Positions 1 through 7,522 of a stretch of DNA of 42,247 bases are shown piece after piece (within the stretch, counting starts at the first letter, position 1; the number at the start of each line of letters is the position of its first letter). Below the pieces are notes generated by a model. It saw nothing but the letters and a program-made list of their open reading frames with translations, searched no databases and was not told the DNA's origin. The position numbers and the translations under genes are program-made. Source of the DNA: an uncultured Eubacteriales bacterium (GTDB lineage: Bacteria > Bacillota > Clostridia > Oscillospirales > Acutalibacteraceae); the NCBI GenBank assembly GCA_949292775.1, contig CASFBL010000016.1:1-42247 (forward strand), read 5' to 3'.

Positions 1-375
1 ATGGTATCGGGCAGGCTGTCGGCGGAACGGTTTGACAAGCTTTCTTCCGAGTATGAAACAGAGCAGAAGGATGTCAAAGCGGCGATTCTTGATTTGCAGG
101 ATCTGATTGACAGTGGCGAACAGGAACAGCACGACCTTCAGCAGTTTCTGAAGAATGTTCGCAAATACACCGATCCCCAAGAACTCACGGCGGAAATCCT
201 GAATGATTTGGTTGACAAAATCGTAGTACACGCTCCGGACAAGAGCAGCGGTCACAGAAAGCAGAAGATTGAGATTTACTACAAGGCTGCGGGTATTATC
301 AATATTGCCGATGAGGACTGCTTTGCCCTCGACGGCAGACTCGGTATGCAAAACCGAAAGAAGAAAACAGCCTGA
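1..375 (+). CDS. Large serine recombinase, C-terminal fragment (truncated by window edge)
   Basis: This is the 3' end of a coding region that probably starts before the window; the ATG at base 1 is likely internal. The 124 residues are charged and helical (ERFDKLSSEYETEQ, then heptad-like segments) and then run into DLVDKIVVHAPDKSSGHRKQKIEIYYK. That layout is the coiled-coil plus DUF4368-type tail of large serine recombinases of the TnpX/Tn4451 and conjugative-transposon kind. The catalytic serine domain is not visible. Such enzymes excise and insert mobile elements and usually lie at one end of the element, so an element boundary is expected just downstream (inference). A GC-rich hairpin and then a terminator follow within 155 bp, before ordinary chromosomal genes begin. 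Confidence 0.75.
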   Translation: MVSGRLSAERFDKLSSEYETEQKDVKAAILDLQDLIDSGEQEQHDLQQFLKNVRKYTDPQELTAEILNDLVDKIVVHAPDKSSGHRKQKIEIYYKAAGIINIADEDCFALDGRLGMQNRKKKTA

Positions 376-386
376 CAACGCAAAGC

Positions 387-414
387 GGCGGCACAGCCCT
401 CCGGCTGCACCGCC
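387..414 (+). terminator. GC-rich hairpin after the recombinase
   Basis: GGCGG-CA-CAGCC, loop CTCC, GGCTG-CA-CCGCC forms an imperfect hairpin 12 bases after the recombinase stop. It has only a weak T-run downstream, so it may be a terminator or a structure belonging to the end of the mobile element. The rest of 376-500 holds nothing else I can name. Confidence 0.45.
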
Positions 415-500
415 ATCTTACATATTTCCTTCGTTATCGCACCTCGGCTAAAGCCGGGCCGCTTTTCGTGTAAAGCGAGTGCGCCTTGCGAAGCAAAAAG

Positions 501-530
501 GAAAAGCTCCGAAAGGTTCCGGAGCTTTTC
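501..530 (-). terminator. Rho-independent terminator of the G5/3D protein gene
   Basis: GAAAAGCTCCG and CGGAGCTTTTC are perfect inverted arms of 11 bp around an 8-base loop. It lies 22 bases past the stop of the minus-strand gene at 552-1805. The A and T flanks allow it to work in both directions, so it may also insulate the recombinase transcript. Confidence 0.8.
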
Positions 531-551
531 AGTCACAAGATTTTTTAAGAT

Positions 552-1805
552 TTACAGCACATAGATAACAACATCGCGTGCGCCCCACTGGTTGCACTCA
601 GAAGTTGTACGCATAAATAAATCCACTGTAAATTTACCTTTGTTTACAAACCCACCGGTATCTGCTGCAATCGCATACCCATAAACGATTCCGTCAGTAG
701 ATACAATCCACAGTTCTGTTCCGTAAGGAATTTGTTTCGGATTCACTGCGATGTAGCCGGGTTTTACAGTACGGCCGCTGGCAGTTTTTGAACCCGCAGA
801 AGCGGTATAAGCGGCTGCCTTACCGGTAATGATCTTTGAATACTGGGTCGGTACGCCGTTTACAATTTCTAAATCTTTCGGTGCAGTTAATTCAGAAATC
901 GGTGTACCGCCATTCTGCAATCTGGCAATGGTGATACGCTGCTTTGTACCAACTGTAGTAATCTGCGGCGTAGCTTCTTTCAAAACAGTTTCAGAAATTG
1001 CATCGGAAGATGCGACCTGTCCATCCACAATCTTGTCACGGTAGGTAACGGTTTTAGAGCCATCCGCGCCCTTCTGGGTCACCTTGCTCTCCCCGGAGAA
1101 CAAGGAAGACGATTTCACCGTCTTCTTGGTAAACTTAATCGTTTCTGTAACAGTTCTTTCGGCGTATTCTACACGGTAAACCGTGATCGCCAAATTGTCG
1201 CTCAACGCTGTGTCCGCGGTGGGACTAACCTCGTCATCTGCATCCATCGTGATGCCGGCTTGCGTAAGCGCGTCTGCTACTGAGCCTTCCCCAATCAAAA
1301 TATTCTGCGTGGAGCCGTCTGCAGTAACAGAAACATGATAAGCATTGGTAAGTTTGACGGTCAAACCGTCAGAAAGAACGGTATCCACCGGAACGCTAAC
1401 GAGTTGTTCTTCACCAACAACCACGCCAAGCTCCGTAAGCAAATCAGAAACGGTTCCTGCACAAACGGTATATACGCTCTCGCCGTTCAGATTTACAAAA
1501 GTGACAGTTGCTGCACGATAAATCGTGATTACACTGTCCTCGCCGACAGTAAAAGCTTCCAAAGAAAGCTTATCTTTGTCAGACAGTTCAATCTCTGCCT
1601 GGCCCACAATGTCGTAAGCATCGGTTTTCGTGGTTACGACTCTTGTGATTTCCGATCCGTCATAGATGTCGACAGCATAGGCGGACGGTGCGGTAGCAAA
1701 AGCAGTCCCAGCGCAAAGAATAGCAAAAACTGCAATCAGCGCAGTAACCTTGGAAAAGGTCGTTCGGGTTGCCTTCACATACCCTTTTAATTCTTTAATC
1801 ATCAT
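552..1805 (-). CDS. YabE-like secreted G5/3D cell-wall protein
   Basis: 417 residues. A membrane or signal segment at about 18-45 (VTALIAVFAILCAGTAFA) is followed by repeated DUF348-type modules between about 45 and 205 (TRVVTTKTDAYDIVGQAEI; VTVFVNLNG-like strands). A G5-type region at about 215-290 follows (ERTVTETIKFTKKT). A C-terminal 3D domain lies at about 328-417, with its conserved Asp residues in AADTGG and FTVDLF. The order matches YabE/Rpf-like proteins, which bind and probably cleave peptidoglycan outside the cell. The start ATG has an AAAGGAG site. A sigma-A promoter and a ~140-nt leader lie upstream, and a terminator follows. No catalytic lysozyme-like domain was seen other than the 3D domain. 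Confidence 0.85.
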   Translation of the reverse strand: MMIKELKGYVKATRTTFSKVTALIAVFAILCAGTAFATAPSAYAVDIYDGSEITRVVTTKTDAYDIVGQAEIELSDKDKLSLEAFTVGEDSVITIYRAATVTFVNLNGESVYTVCAGTVSDLLTELGVVVGEEQLVSVPVDTVLSDGLTVKLTNAYHVSVTADGSTQNILIGEGSVADALTQAGITMDADDEVSPTADTALSDNLAITVYRVEYAERTVTETIKFTKKTVKSSSLFSGESKVTQKGADGSKTVTYRDKIVDGQVASSDAISETVLKEATPQITTVGTKQRITIARLQNGGTPISELTAPKDLEIVNGVPTQYSKIITGKAAAYTASAGSKTASGRTVKPGYIAVNPKQIPYGTELWIVSTDGIVYGYAIAADTGGFVNKGKFTVDLFMRTTSECNQWGARDVVIYVL

Positions 1806-1946
1806 TCTGCTCCTTTAACTCATACCTCTTCGAGGGGATGCGCGTGAAGAGGCTGTTGGGCACCCGGCTCGCTCTGCATTTATTGAAGATTCTCTTCTGC
1901 AAAACGCACCGTATTTTTGGTGCCACGGTTATTATCGCTTGTGACA
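1806..1946 (-). promoter_or_regulatory. Structured 5' leader, possible c-di-AMP (ydaO/yuaA-like) riboswitch
   Basis: The transcript predicted from the promoter at 1953-1981 has a leader of about 140 nt. Read on the minus strand it contains a GCACC/GGTGC hairpin, a GAAGA/TCTTC hairpin, a CCCAACAGC segment, and a long-loop CCTCTTC/GAAGAGG stem, then TTAAAGGAG before the ATG. The CCCRACAGC core and a following stem ending just before the ribosome site recall the ydaO/yuaA class, which is known to control 3D, G5 and NlpC cell-wall genes. Other conserved ydaO segments are not obvious, so this is only a candidate. Confidence 0.35.
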
Positions 1947-1952
1947 ACGGAC

Positions 1953-1981
1953 ATTATATTTCCAAGTTTTCTAATTGTCAA
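1953..1981 (-). promoter_or_regulatory. Sigma-A promoter of the G5/3D protein gene
   Basis: On the minus strand TTGACA (1976-1981) and TATAAT (1953-1958) are separated by exactly 17 bases. Both hexamers match consensus perfectly. Transcription would start near 1946. Confidence 0.85.
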
Positions 1982-2383
1982 ATTTCCAAAACAGAACTTT
2001 TTATGAATTTTGCACAACCCAAAATGTCAAAATTTGGAAATTTACTGGTTTTTTTTTCGAGTTTTTGAACATTTGCCTTGAAACTCGGGTGAATATTTGT
2101 GAAAAAGTTAAAAATCTTACAACTGGTTACAAAGGGGTTACAAATGGGGAAAAAACACAATTTTTTGCGCAAAAAAAGCCTGCTTTTCCATATATAGTAT
2201 ATGTTTTTTACCAATATTTATACACTATTTCAAGATAGGCCGCTTGTGTAAAATAAAAAAATTCAATTTGTGGGGCAAAACAAACTCTCATCCCCCACTT
2301 TGCATAAAAAAGGCAGTTAACATACATAAACGCCCTACTTTTTCTGCATATTTCAAAGAGTAGAAAAATGAATAGATTTATGC
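1982..2383. other. AT-rich intergenic region with short repeats
   Basis: No credible gene was found on either strand between the two divergent promoters. The DNA is strongly AT-rich. It holds an inverted pair AATTTCCAAA (1981-1990) and TTTGGAAATT (2033-2042), and three TTACAA hexamers at 2117, 2127 and 2138, that is, about one helical turn apart. These could be protein-binding sites; nothing identifies the protein. Confidence 0.4.
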
Positions 2384-2389
2384 TATACT
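2381..2389 (+). promoter_or_regulatory. Extended -10 promoter for the RluA-family gene
   Basis: TGCTATACT is an extended -10 element (TG-N-TATACT). No good -35 is seen, as is usual for this class. The start site would be near 2396, giving a leader of about 80 nt. Confidence 0.5.
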
Positions 2390-2477
2390 ATATAAAAATA
2401 AACGGCGAAAAAGGCACCCGTTTTGCGTGCGCTTTTATCGGAAACATCACATATATATAATAGTATAGGAAAATGCC

Positions 2478-3440
2478 ATGAAAACCTTTATAATTTCTGA
2501 AAATGATGCAGGACAGAGACTGGACAAATTTCTTAGAAAAACGGCTCCAAACCTTCCGCAGTCGCTTTTATATAAGGCAATTCGAAAAAAGGATATCAAA
2601 ATCAACCGTAAGCGTGCTGAAATCTCCTCTCGTTTGCAGGTTGGTGACGAAGTTTCTGTGTATTTAGCAGATGAATTCTTTGTAAAGCCGGAAACCGTTT
2701 ATGACTTTACACGGGCAGGTAAACAGCTTTCCATTGTCTATGAAGACGAAAATATCCTGCTTTTAGACAAAAAAGCAGGCGTGCTTTGCCATCCGGACGA
2801 TAGGGAATACATAGATACTCTGATAGGGCGTGTAAAACGATATCTGTATGAAAAAGGCGAATATAACCCGGACGCTGAAAACAGCTTTGTCCCCTCCTTG
2901 GTTAACCGTATCGACAGAAACACAGGCGGAATCGTTATTGCCGCAAAAAATGCAGAAAGCCTACGCATTTTAAACCAAAAAGTAAAAGACCGCGAGTTGC
3001 ACAAATATTACCTTTGTGTCGTACACGGAACGCTTTCACAGAAAAAGGGCATATTAAAAGGCTTTCTTGTTAAGGATGAAAAGAAAAACAAGGTTCAGGT
3101 GCTCACCTCCCCTGCGCCAAACGCAAAAACCATCCAAACCGCCTATACCGTTCTCGGTGAAAAAAACGAACTATCCCTTTTGGAAATCGATTTGCTGACT
3201 GGGCGCACCCACCAAATCCGCGCACATTTCGCTTCGATTGGGCATCCGCTGCTGGGAGACGGAAAATACGGCACGAACGCCCAAAACAAGCGCTTTGGCT
3301 ATAAAAAGCAGTTTTTATATTCCTATAAGCTTGTTTTTGATTTTAAAACCGATGCAGGTATGCTTTCCTATTTAGACGGCCAATGCTTTTCTGTGCCGGA
3401 TGTTTGGTTTAAGCAGGCGTTCTTTGACGGCACATTATAA
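2478..3440 (+). CDS. RluA-family RNA pseudouridine synthase
   Basis: 320 residues. An S4-type RNA-binding region at 10-65 (GQRLDKFLRK, then a lysine-rich helix) is followed by a pseudouridine synthase domain. The catalytic Asp is D146 in NRIDRNTGG, and LLTGRTHQIRAHFASIGHPLLGD is the other family signature. The enzyme isomerises uridine to pseudouridine in rRNA or tRNA in the cytosol; the exact target base cannot be told from sequence. The upstream ribosome site is weak (AGGAAAA). The gene is convergent with rpsI and shares a strong terminator with it. Confidence 0.9.
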   Translation: MKTFIISENDAGQRLDKFLRKTAPNLPQSLLYKAIRKKDIKINRKRAEISSRLQVGDEVSVYLADEFFVKPETVYDFTRAGKQLSIVYEDENILLLDKKAGVLCHPDDREYIDTLIGRVKRYLYEKGEYNPDAENSFVPSLVNRIDRNTGGIVIAAKNAESLRILNQKVKDRELHKYYLCVVHGTLSQKKGILKGFLVKDEKKNKVQVLTSPAPNAKTIQTAYTVLGEKNELSLLEIDLLTGRTHQIRAHFASIGHPLLGDGKYGTNAQNKRFGYKKQFLYSYKLVFDFKTDAGMLSYLDGQCFSVPDVWFKQAFFDGTL

Positions 3441-3453
3441 AATTAAAGTAAAA

Positions 3454-3484
3454 AAACGCCCGACACAAGCTGTGTCGGGCGTTT
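3454..3484. terminator. Bidirectional terminator between RluA gene and rpsI
   Basis: Perfect 14-bp arms AAACGCCCGACACA and TGTGTCGGGCGTTT around loop AGC. A-rich and T-rich flanks on both sides serve the two convergent genes. Confidence 0.9.
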
Positions 3485-3504
3485 GAATTTGTAGGAAATG
3501 AAAG

Positions 3505-3903
3505 TTATCTCTTGGAGAACTGCGGTGCACGGCGAGCGCCTTTGAGACCGTATTTCTTTCTTTCTTTCATTCTCGGGTCGCGTGTTAAGAAGCCTGCTTT
3601 TTTCAGAACCGGGCGAAGGCTTTCATCATACTGCAGAAGCGCACGGGAAAGACCGTGACGAATCGCGCCAGCCTGACCGGTAACGCCGCCGCCGGCAACT
3701 TTGCAGACGATGTCAAACTTACCCTCGGTGCCAGTCAGAGTGAGAGGCTGACGAACGATAAGCTTCAAGGTTTCAAGGCCGAAATATTCATCAAAATCGC
3801 GGTCGTTGATGGTGATTTTGCCGGTACCGGCATAAACGCGGACACGCGCGACAGATTTCTTTCTTCTGCCTGTTCCGTAAAAATAAGGATTGGTTTCGTA
3901 CAT
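3505..3903 (-). CDS. rpsI: 30S ribosomal protein S9
   Basis: 132 residues, the usual length. The N-terminal [14 protein letters not shown], the central [19 protein letters not shown] and the C-terminal [17 protein letters not shown] tail are the S9 signatures; the basic tail ending in SKR reaches into the ribosomal P site. A GGGAGG site precedes the ATG. It lies 19 bp downstream of rplM, the near-universal L13-S9 operon. Confidence 0.98.
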   Translation of the reverse strand: MYETNPYFYGTGRRKKSVARVRVYAGTGKITINDRDFDEYFGLETLKLIVRQPLTLTGTEGKFDIVCKVAGGGVTGQAGAIRHGLSRALLQYDESLRPVLKKAGFLTRDPRMKERKKYGLKGARRAPQFSKR

Positions 3904-3922
3904 GTTCTTTTGCCTCCCTTTC

Positions 3923-4351
3923 TTAGAATTCTCTTACTTGCGGCTTCTGCGCTTCATGCGGATGTGCAGCGCCTTTGTAAACATGCAGTCTGGTGAGCGC
4001 CTTTCTGCCGATGGTGTTGGCGGGAAGCATACCTTTTACTGCTTTCTGCATAACGAACTCCGGTTTTTCGGCCATGAGAGTTTTGTATTTAACTTCTTTC
4101 ATGTTGCCGATGTAACCGGTGTGATGATAATACATTTTCTGCTCGAGCTTGTTTCCTGTCAGAACAACCTTTTCAGCATTGATTACGATGACATTGTCGC
4201 CGCAATCCGCATGCGGTGCGAAGGTGGGCTTGTGTTTACCACGAAGCAGAGTTGCAGCTTCTGCAGCAACTTCACCGAGTGTTCTGCCATCAGCATCAAG
4301 AACATACCATGCGCGGCTGATGTCGCCGGCCTTAGGCATATAAGTTGACAT
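3923..4351 (-). CDS. rplM: 50S ribosomal protein L13
   Basis: 142 residues, the standard length. [29 protein letters not shown] at the N-terminus, then [18 protein letters not shown] and the YYHHTGYIG segment, identify L13, an early-assembly protein of the large subunit. A GGAGGTT site lies 8 bases before the ATG. It is the first gene of the rplM-rpsI operon, with its own sigma-A promoter immediately upstream. The leader is only about 40 nt, so a large autoregulatory RNA does not fit. Confidence 0.98.
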   Translation of the reverse strand: MSTYMPKAGDISRAWYVLDADGRTLGEVAAEAATLLRGKHKPTFAPHADCGDNVIVINAEKVVLTGNKLEQKMYYHHTGYIGNMKEVKYKTLMAEKPEFVMQKAVKGMLPANTIGRKALTRLHVYKGAAHPHEAQKPQVREF

Positions 4352-4399
4352 AAGACATAACCTCCAAAATCTAAAAATCTTTTTTCTGAATGCTCGAAT

Positions 4400-4428
4400 A
4401 TATTACCACTTAAAACGGATTTCGTCAA
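4400..4428 (-). promoter_or_regulatory. Sigma-A promoter of rplM-rpsI
   Basis: Minus-strand TTGACG (4423-4428), 17-base spacer, TAATAT (4400-4405). Transcription would start near 4393. Confidence 0.75.
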
Positions 4429-4532
4429 CAAGTTTTTTCGATTTTTTAACGGGTTACATATTTTTCTTTCAATTTCTCTTGTTTTCTATTGTTTTTGTTA
4501 TATTTACTCAAAGATTATTTTTGAAAATTCAG

Positions 4533-4561
4533 TTTACATTACAGCTTGTTTGCAGTAAAAT
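4533..4561 (+). promoter_or_regulatory. Sigma-A promoter of the TtcA-like gene
   Basis: TTTACA (4533-4538), 17-base spacer, TAAAAT (4556-4561). The leader would be about 30 nt and contains the AGGAGGT ribosome site at 4583-4589. Confidence 0.6.
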
Positions 4562-4598
4562 GCAAATGGTAACAAGCCGTACAGGAGGTTCAATACAT

Positions 4599-5309
4599 AT
4601 GAAAAAGCTTTTAAGCCTGACACGCGCTGCAGTAGATAAGTATAATATGATAGACGAAGGCGACAAAATCGCTGTCGGCGTTTCCGGCGGAAAAGATTCT
4701 GTCGCGCTATTGTATGCGCTTGCAAAATTGCGGGACTTTTACCCGAAACCGTTTTCCCTGCTCGCTGTTACGCTTGACTACCAGTTTAACGGCATTGCCG
4801 AGGATTATTCTGAAATTGAAGCGCTTTGCAAAGAATTGCAAGTTGAATACATAGTGAAAAGAACCAATCTTTGGGAAGTCATTTTTGAAACACGAAAAGA
4901 AAAGAATCCGTGCAGCCTGTGCGCCAAAATGCGCCGGGGGCTTCTGCACGACACAGCGGTTACAAACGGCTGCAACAAAGTCGCACTCGGGCACCATTTA
5001 GATGATGCAGCAGAGACCTTTCTGTTAAATCTGCTCAACGGCGGCAACATTGGGTGCTTTTCCCCTGTTTCTTATCTCTCTAATAAAAAACTATATTTGA
5101 TTCGTCCTTTGATTTTCGCCTATGAAAAAGATGTTGCATCGGCTGCGCGCAGAGCCGAGTTACCGGTCGTGAAAAGCCGTTGCCCGATGGACAAGGTCTC
5201 AAATCGGCAGAACATGAAAAAATTGCTGGGCGCGCTTGAGAAGGATTATCCGGCCGTTCGCAAAAAAATCGTTGGTGCATTGGAGCGAAGCCACATTGAC
5301 AGCTGGTGA
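4599..5309 (+). CDS. TtcA-like PP-loop tRNA sulfurtransferase
   Basis: 236 residues from the ATG at 4599, chosen because AGGAGGT lies 9 bases upstream; the open frame extends 40 codons further 5' without homologous character. The PP-loop SGGKDS at 29-34 binds ATP and activates the target base as an adenylate. The CxxC pair C105/C108 (PCSLC) and C195 (KSRCPMD) fit the three-cysteine [4Fe-4S] site of the TtcA/TtuA group, which thiolates cytidine or uridine in tRNA. HHLDDAAET is the family's second signature. Whether the target is C32, U54 or another base cannot be decided. It is a single-gene unit. Confidence 0.85.
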   Translation: MKKLLSLTRAAVDKYNMIDEGDKIAVGVSGGKDSVALLYALAKLRDFYPKPFSLLAVTLDYQFNGIAEDYSEIEALCKELQVEYIVKRTNLWEVIFETRKEKNPCSLCAKMRRGLLHDTAVTNGCNKVALGHHLDDAAETFLLNLLNGGNIGCFSPVSYLSNKKLYLIRPLIFAYEKDVASAARRAELPVVKSRCPMDKVSNRQNMKKLLGALEKDYPAVRKKIVGALERSHIDSW

Positions 5310-5424
5310 TTTGCCCTGAAAGATTTGAACTGAAAAAATTCAAAATTCCTCCTCAGTATGCAGGTGCCAAAAAGCAAAATATGCACGATTTCCAATTATT
5401 GCCAGTTTATTTTTCAACGAAGAT

Positions 5425-5474
5425 AATGTTCAAAACTCTGTTCATAATGTTAAAAACTTCGATTTTTGAACATT
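5425..5474. repeat. 11-bp inverted repeat in intergenic DNA
   Basis: AATGTTCAAAA (5425-5435) and TTTTGAACATT (5464-5474) are perfect reverse complements 28 bases apart, with a further TGTTCAT half-copy between them. It lies in the 267-bp convergent gap, just before the terminator. A weak hairpin or a protein site are both possible. Confidence 0.5.
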
Positions 5475-5481
5475 TTTAAGC

Positions 5482-5520
5482 AAAACGCCTTGTAAAGCTT
5501 TCGACTTTACAAGGCGTTTT
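5482..5520. terminator. Bidirectional terminator between TtcA-like and GH29 genes
   Basis: Perfect 16-bp arms starting AAAACGCCTTGTAAAG, 7-base loop, then a T-run on the plus strand. Clearly stops the plus-strand transcript and probably the minus-strand one. Confidence 0.9.
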
Positions 5521-5576
5521 TTCGAATGCAAGCTTTCCGCTTTACACTGTATATTTTTTGCAGGTAATGCTGCAAA

Positions 5577-7043
5577 TTAAGATAAATCTTGAGTATTGTC
5601 CGTCGGGGTGTCAAGCTCTTCCCTTTTATAGGCGCAAGCCCGAAGAAGTGTGACCTTTCCCCTGTGCTGGTTAAAAACAATTCGTATTTTTCTTGCAGTA
5701 AAAGTCTTTTTAAAATAGCAAATTTTCTTATACCCGATTACTGTATATTTTCCGATGCGTTTCCACCGATTTTTCCGGTCGATATAAACCGAAAATGCCT
5801 CGATTTGCTGGCCTGTCGCAATGTTTTCCTGCAAAATCAGGCTGTCAAATCGTGTTTCTTTTCCGAAATCTAAAATCAGCTCCGGCTCTGCATCATCCTT
5901 TGAAGCCTGCCAATATGCTGTTTCATCTTCCTGCAACACATTTTTGGCGGTATGTGCTTCATCCAGTTCACTTGTTGCGTCTGCGCGCGCATGCTCCCCT
6001 AACAGATTTTCAGGGAATTCCCGGCGCAGAAGCCGACCGAACGAATCCAGCGTGAGCTCATCCATTTTGTTGATGTGCCCTGTCTTATCCGGCGGAATAT
6101 TTAAAAGCAGCGATGCATTGCCGCCTACAGAATTCAAATAAATCTGAAACAATTTGTCAATTGATTTGACTTTGTAATCCTGTTCCTGATGATAAAACCA
6201 GCCCGGACGAATCGAGGTGTCGACCTCAGCGGGATACCAAATCAGTTCACTTTCTTTGCGGATAGCCTTGCGTGAACCAAGGTCAAGAAGCATGGCGTTA
6301 TGGGATTTTGCAAACTTTTTATCGTCGGATTTTTGGGACCTTTCCGCCGTAAACTCATTGATAGCAAGCCATGACGGAACAACGCTCCATTCAGATTTGC
6401 GGCACACACCGGCTTCATTGCCGATCCAGCGCACATCCGGACCGCAAATATTGATGACGGCGTTCGGTTGTAATTCGCGCACAACAGCATAATACCCCTG
6501 CCAGTCATATTTCTGCACCTTGCCGTTTTTCCCCTCGCCGCAGGCGCCGTCAAGCCAAACGCTGAAAATCTCGCCATAATTGGTTAAAAGCTCACGCAGC
6601 TGTTTTTTATAAAAGGTGTTGTAAGGCTCCCCTTGCCCATAGGACTCTTCGTGGCGATCCCAAGGGGAAAGATAAACGCCGAATTTAATATTGTATTTAT
6701 GGCAGGCATCAGCAACCTCGCGCACGACATCGCCCTTTCCGTCGCGAAACGGACTATTTTTTACGGAATACTCTGTGTAAGCACTCGGCCACAGGCAGAA
6801 GCCGTCGTGATGCTTGCAAGTCAAAATAAGCCCGCGCATGCCCGCGGCCATAATCGCACGGACCCACTGCTCGGCGTCAAGGTCGGTCGGGTTAAATACT
6901 TCCGGCGGGGTCTGTCCGTCCCCCCATTCCTTACCGGTAAAAGTATTCATGCCGAAATGGCAAAAAGCATAAAACTCAATTTTCTGCCATGCAAGCTGCC
7001 TTGCTGACGGTACAATCTCAGCGGCTCTTTGATAACTTTCCAT
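5577..7043 (-). CDS. Alpha-L-fucosidase, GH29
   Basis: 488 residues without signal peptide, so probably cytosolic and acting on imported fucosylated oligosaccharides. The N-terminal (beta/alpha)8 domain shows HFGMNTFTGKEWGDG at 29-43, KHHDGFCLWPS at 77-87 and FSVWLDGACG at 160-169, where D165 fits the GH29 nucleophile. NINPPDKTG-like text (LLNIPPDKTG) closes the catalytic domain, and a C-terminal F5/8-type beta-sandwich follows from about 360 (ETRFDSLILQENIATGQQIEAF). The early motif resembles the GH29-B group, which prefers alpha-1,3/1,4 branched fucose (inference). Single gene with its own promoter. Confidence 0.88.
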   Translation of the reverse strand: MESYQRAAEIVPSARQLAWQKIEFYAFCHFGMNTFTGKEWGDGQTPPEVFNPTDLDAEQWVRAIMAAGMRGLILTCKHHDGFCLWPSAYTEYSVKNSPFRDGKGDVVREVADACHKYNIKFGVYLSPWDRHEESYGQGEPYNTFYKKQLRELLTNYGEIFSVWLDGACGEGKNGKVQKYDWQGYYAVVRELQPNAVINICGPDVRWIGNEAGVCRKSEWSVVPSWLAINEFTAERSQKSDDKKFAKSHNAMLLDLGSRKAIRKESELIWYPAEVDTSIRPGWFYHQEQDYKVKSIDKLFQIYLNSVGGNASLLLNIPPDKTGHINKMDELTLDSFGRLLRREFPENLLGEHARADATSELDEAHTAKNVLQEDETAYWQASKDDAEPELILDFGKETRFDSLILQENIATGQQIEAFSVYIDRKNRWKRIGKYTVIGYKKICYFKKTFTARKIRIVFNQHRGKVTLLRACAYKREELDTPTDNTQDLS

Positions 7044-7072
7044 ACGATTTCTCCTTCATTGATTCTTTCGGT

Positions 7073-7101
7073 ATTTTAGCACAGATTTCACAAATCCGCA
7101 A
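7073..7101 (-). promoter_or_regulatory. Sigma-A promoter of the GH29 gene
   Basis: Minus-strand TTGCGG (7096-7101), 17-base spacer ending TGC, TAAAAT (7073-7078): an extended -10 promoter. The leader would be about 25 nt and carries AAGGAG. Confidence 0.65.
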
Positions 7102-7121
7102 GAAATAGCCATATATAGCAA

Positions 7122-7147
7122 AAAGCACGCTCAAAAGAGCGTGCTTT
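7122..7147 (-). terminator. Terminator of the MBOAT/oxidoreductase operon
   Basis: Perfect 11-bp arms AAAGCACGCTC and GAGCGTGCTTT around loop AAAA, 12 bases after the DUF1667 gene stop, with a T-run on the minus strand. Confidence 0.88.
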
Positions 7148-7159
7148 CTTTATTGGGTT

Positions 7160-7519
7160 TTACACTTCGTTGGTGGCCACAATGTCTGCGCCGGTGTCGA
7201 GAATATTCGGAAGTACGACATCACCGATATGCACAGGGGCTTTTACGGTGACCTTGTTGATTTCTTTCATACAGTCAAACAGCATTTCTTTCGGTACCGG
7301 CACACTGGATTTGACCGGCACAACCGGCAGTCTTCCGCCCTCTACTTTTACCGTAGAAGTAAGCATACGCTCCGGATGAGTACATTCCTGCCGGGCATAA
7401 CTGTCACCGCGCTTGCAGGTGTTCCCGGTAACGGAAACAATCTCTCCGTTATCATCAAACTTCACCGTAATGGCGCAGCCAATGGGGCAGGACACGCAAA
7501 TCAATTCTCTTTTTTCCAT
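7160..7519 (-). CDS. DUF1667 family protein, third member of a GlpAB-like set
   Basis: 119 residues. The N-terminus has CVSCPIGC followed by TGNTCKRGDSYARQEC, a four- or five-cysteine pattern suited to a small iron-sulfur or zinc site. The rest (VVPVKSSVPVPKEMLFDCMKEIN) is the DUF1667 core. Proteins of this family are nearly always encoded directly after the two FAD-dependent oxidoreductases found here, and probably form the third part of their electron-transfer complex (known context; the biochemical role is not established). It starts 3 bp after the upstream gene ends, so translation is likely coupled. Confidence 0.8.
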   Translation of the reverse strand: MEKRELICVSCPIGCAITVKFDDNGEIVSVTGNTCKRGDSYARQECTHPERMLTSTVKVEGGRLPVVPVKSSVPVPKEMLFDCMKEINKVTVKAPVHIGDVVLPNILDTGADIVATNEV

Positions 7520-7522
7520 GTC

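Noticed and set aside
4352-4392. L13 autoregulatory leader upstream of rplM
   Set aside because: The predicted leader is only about 40 nt and shows no convincing stem, too short for the known leader RNA.
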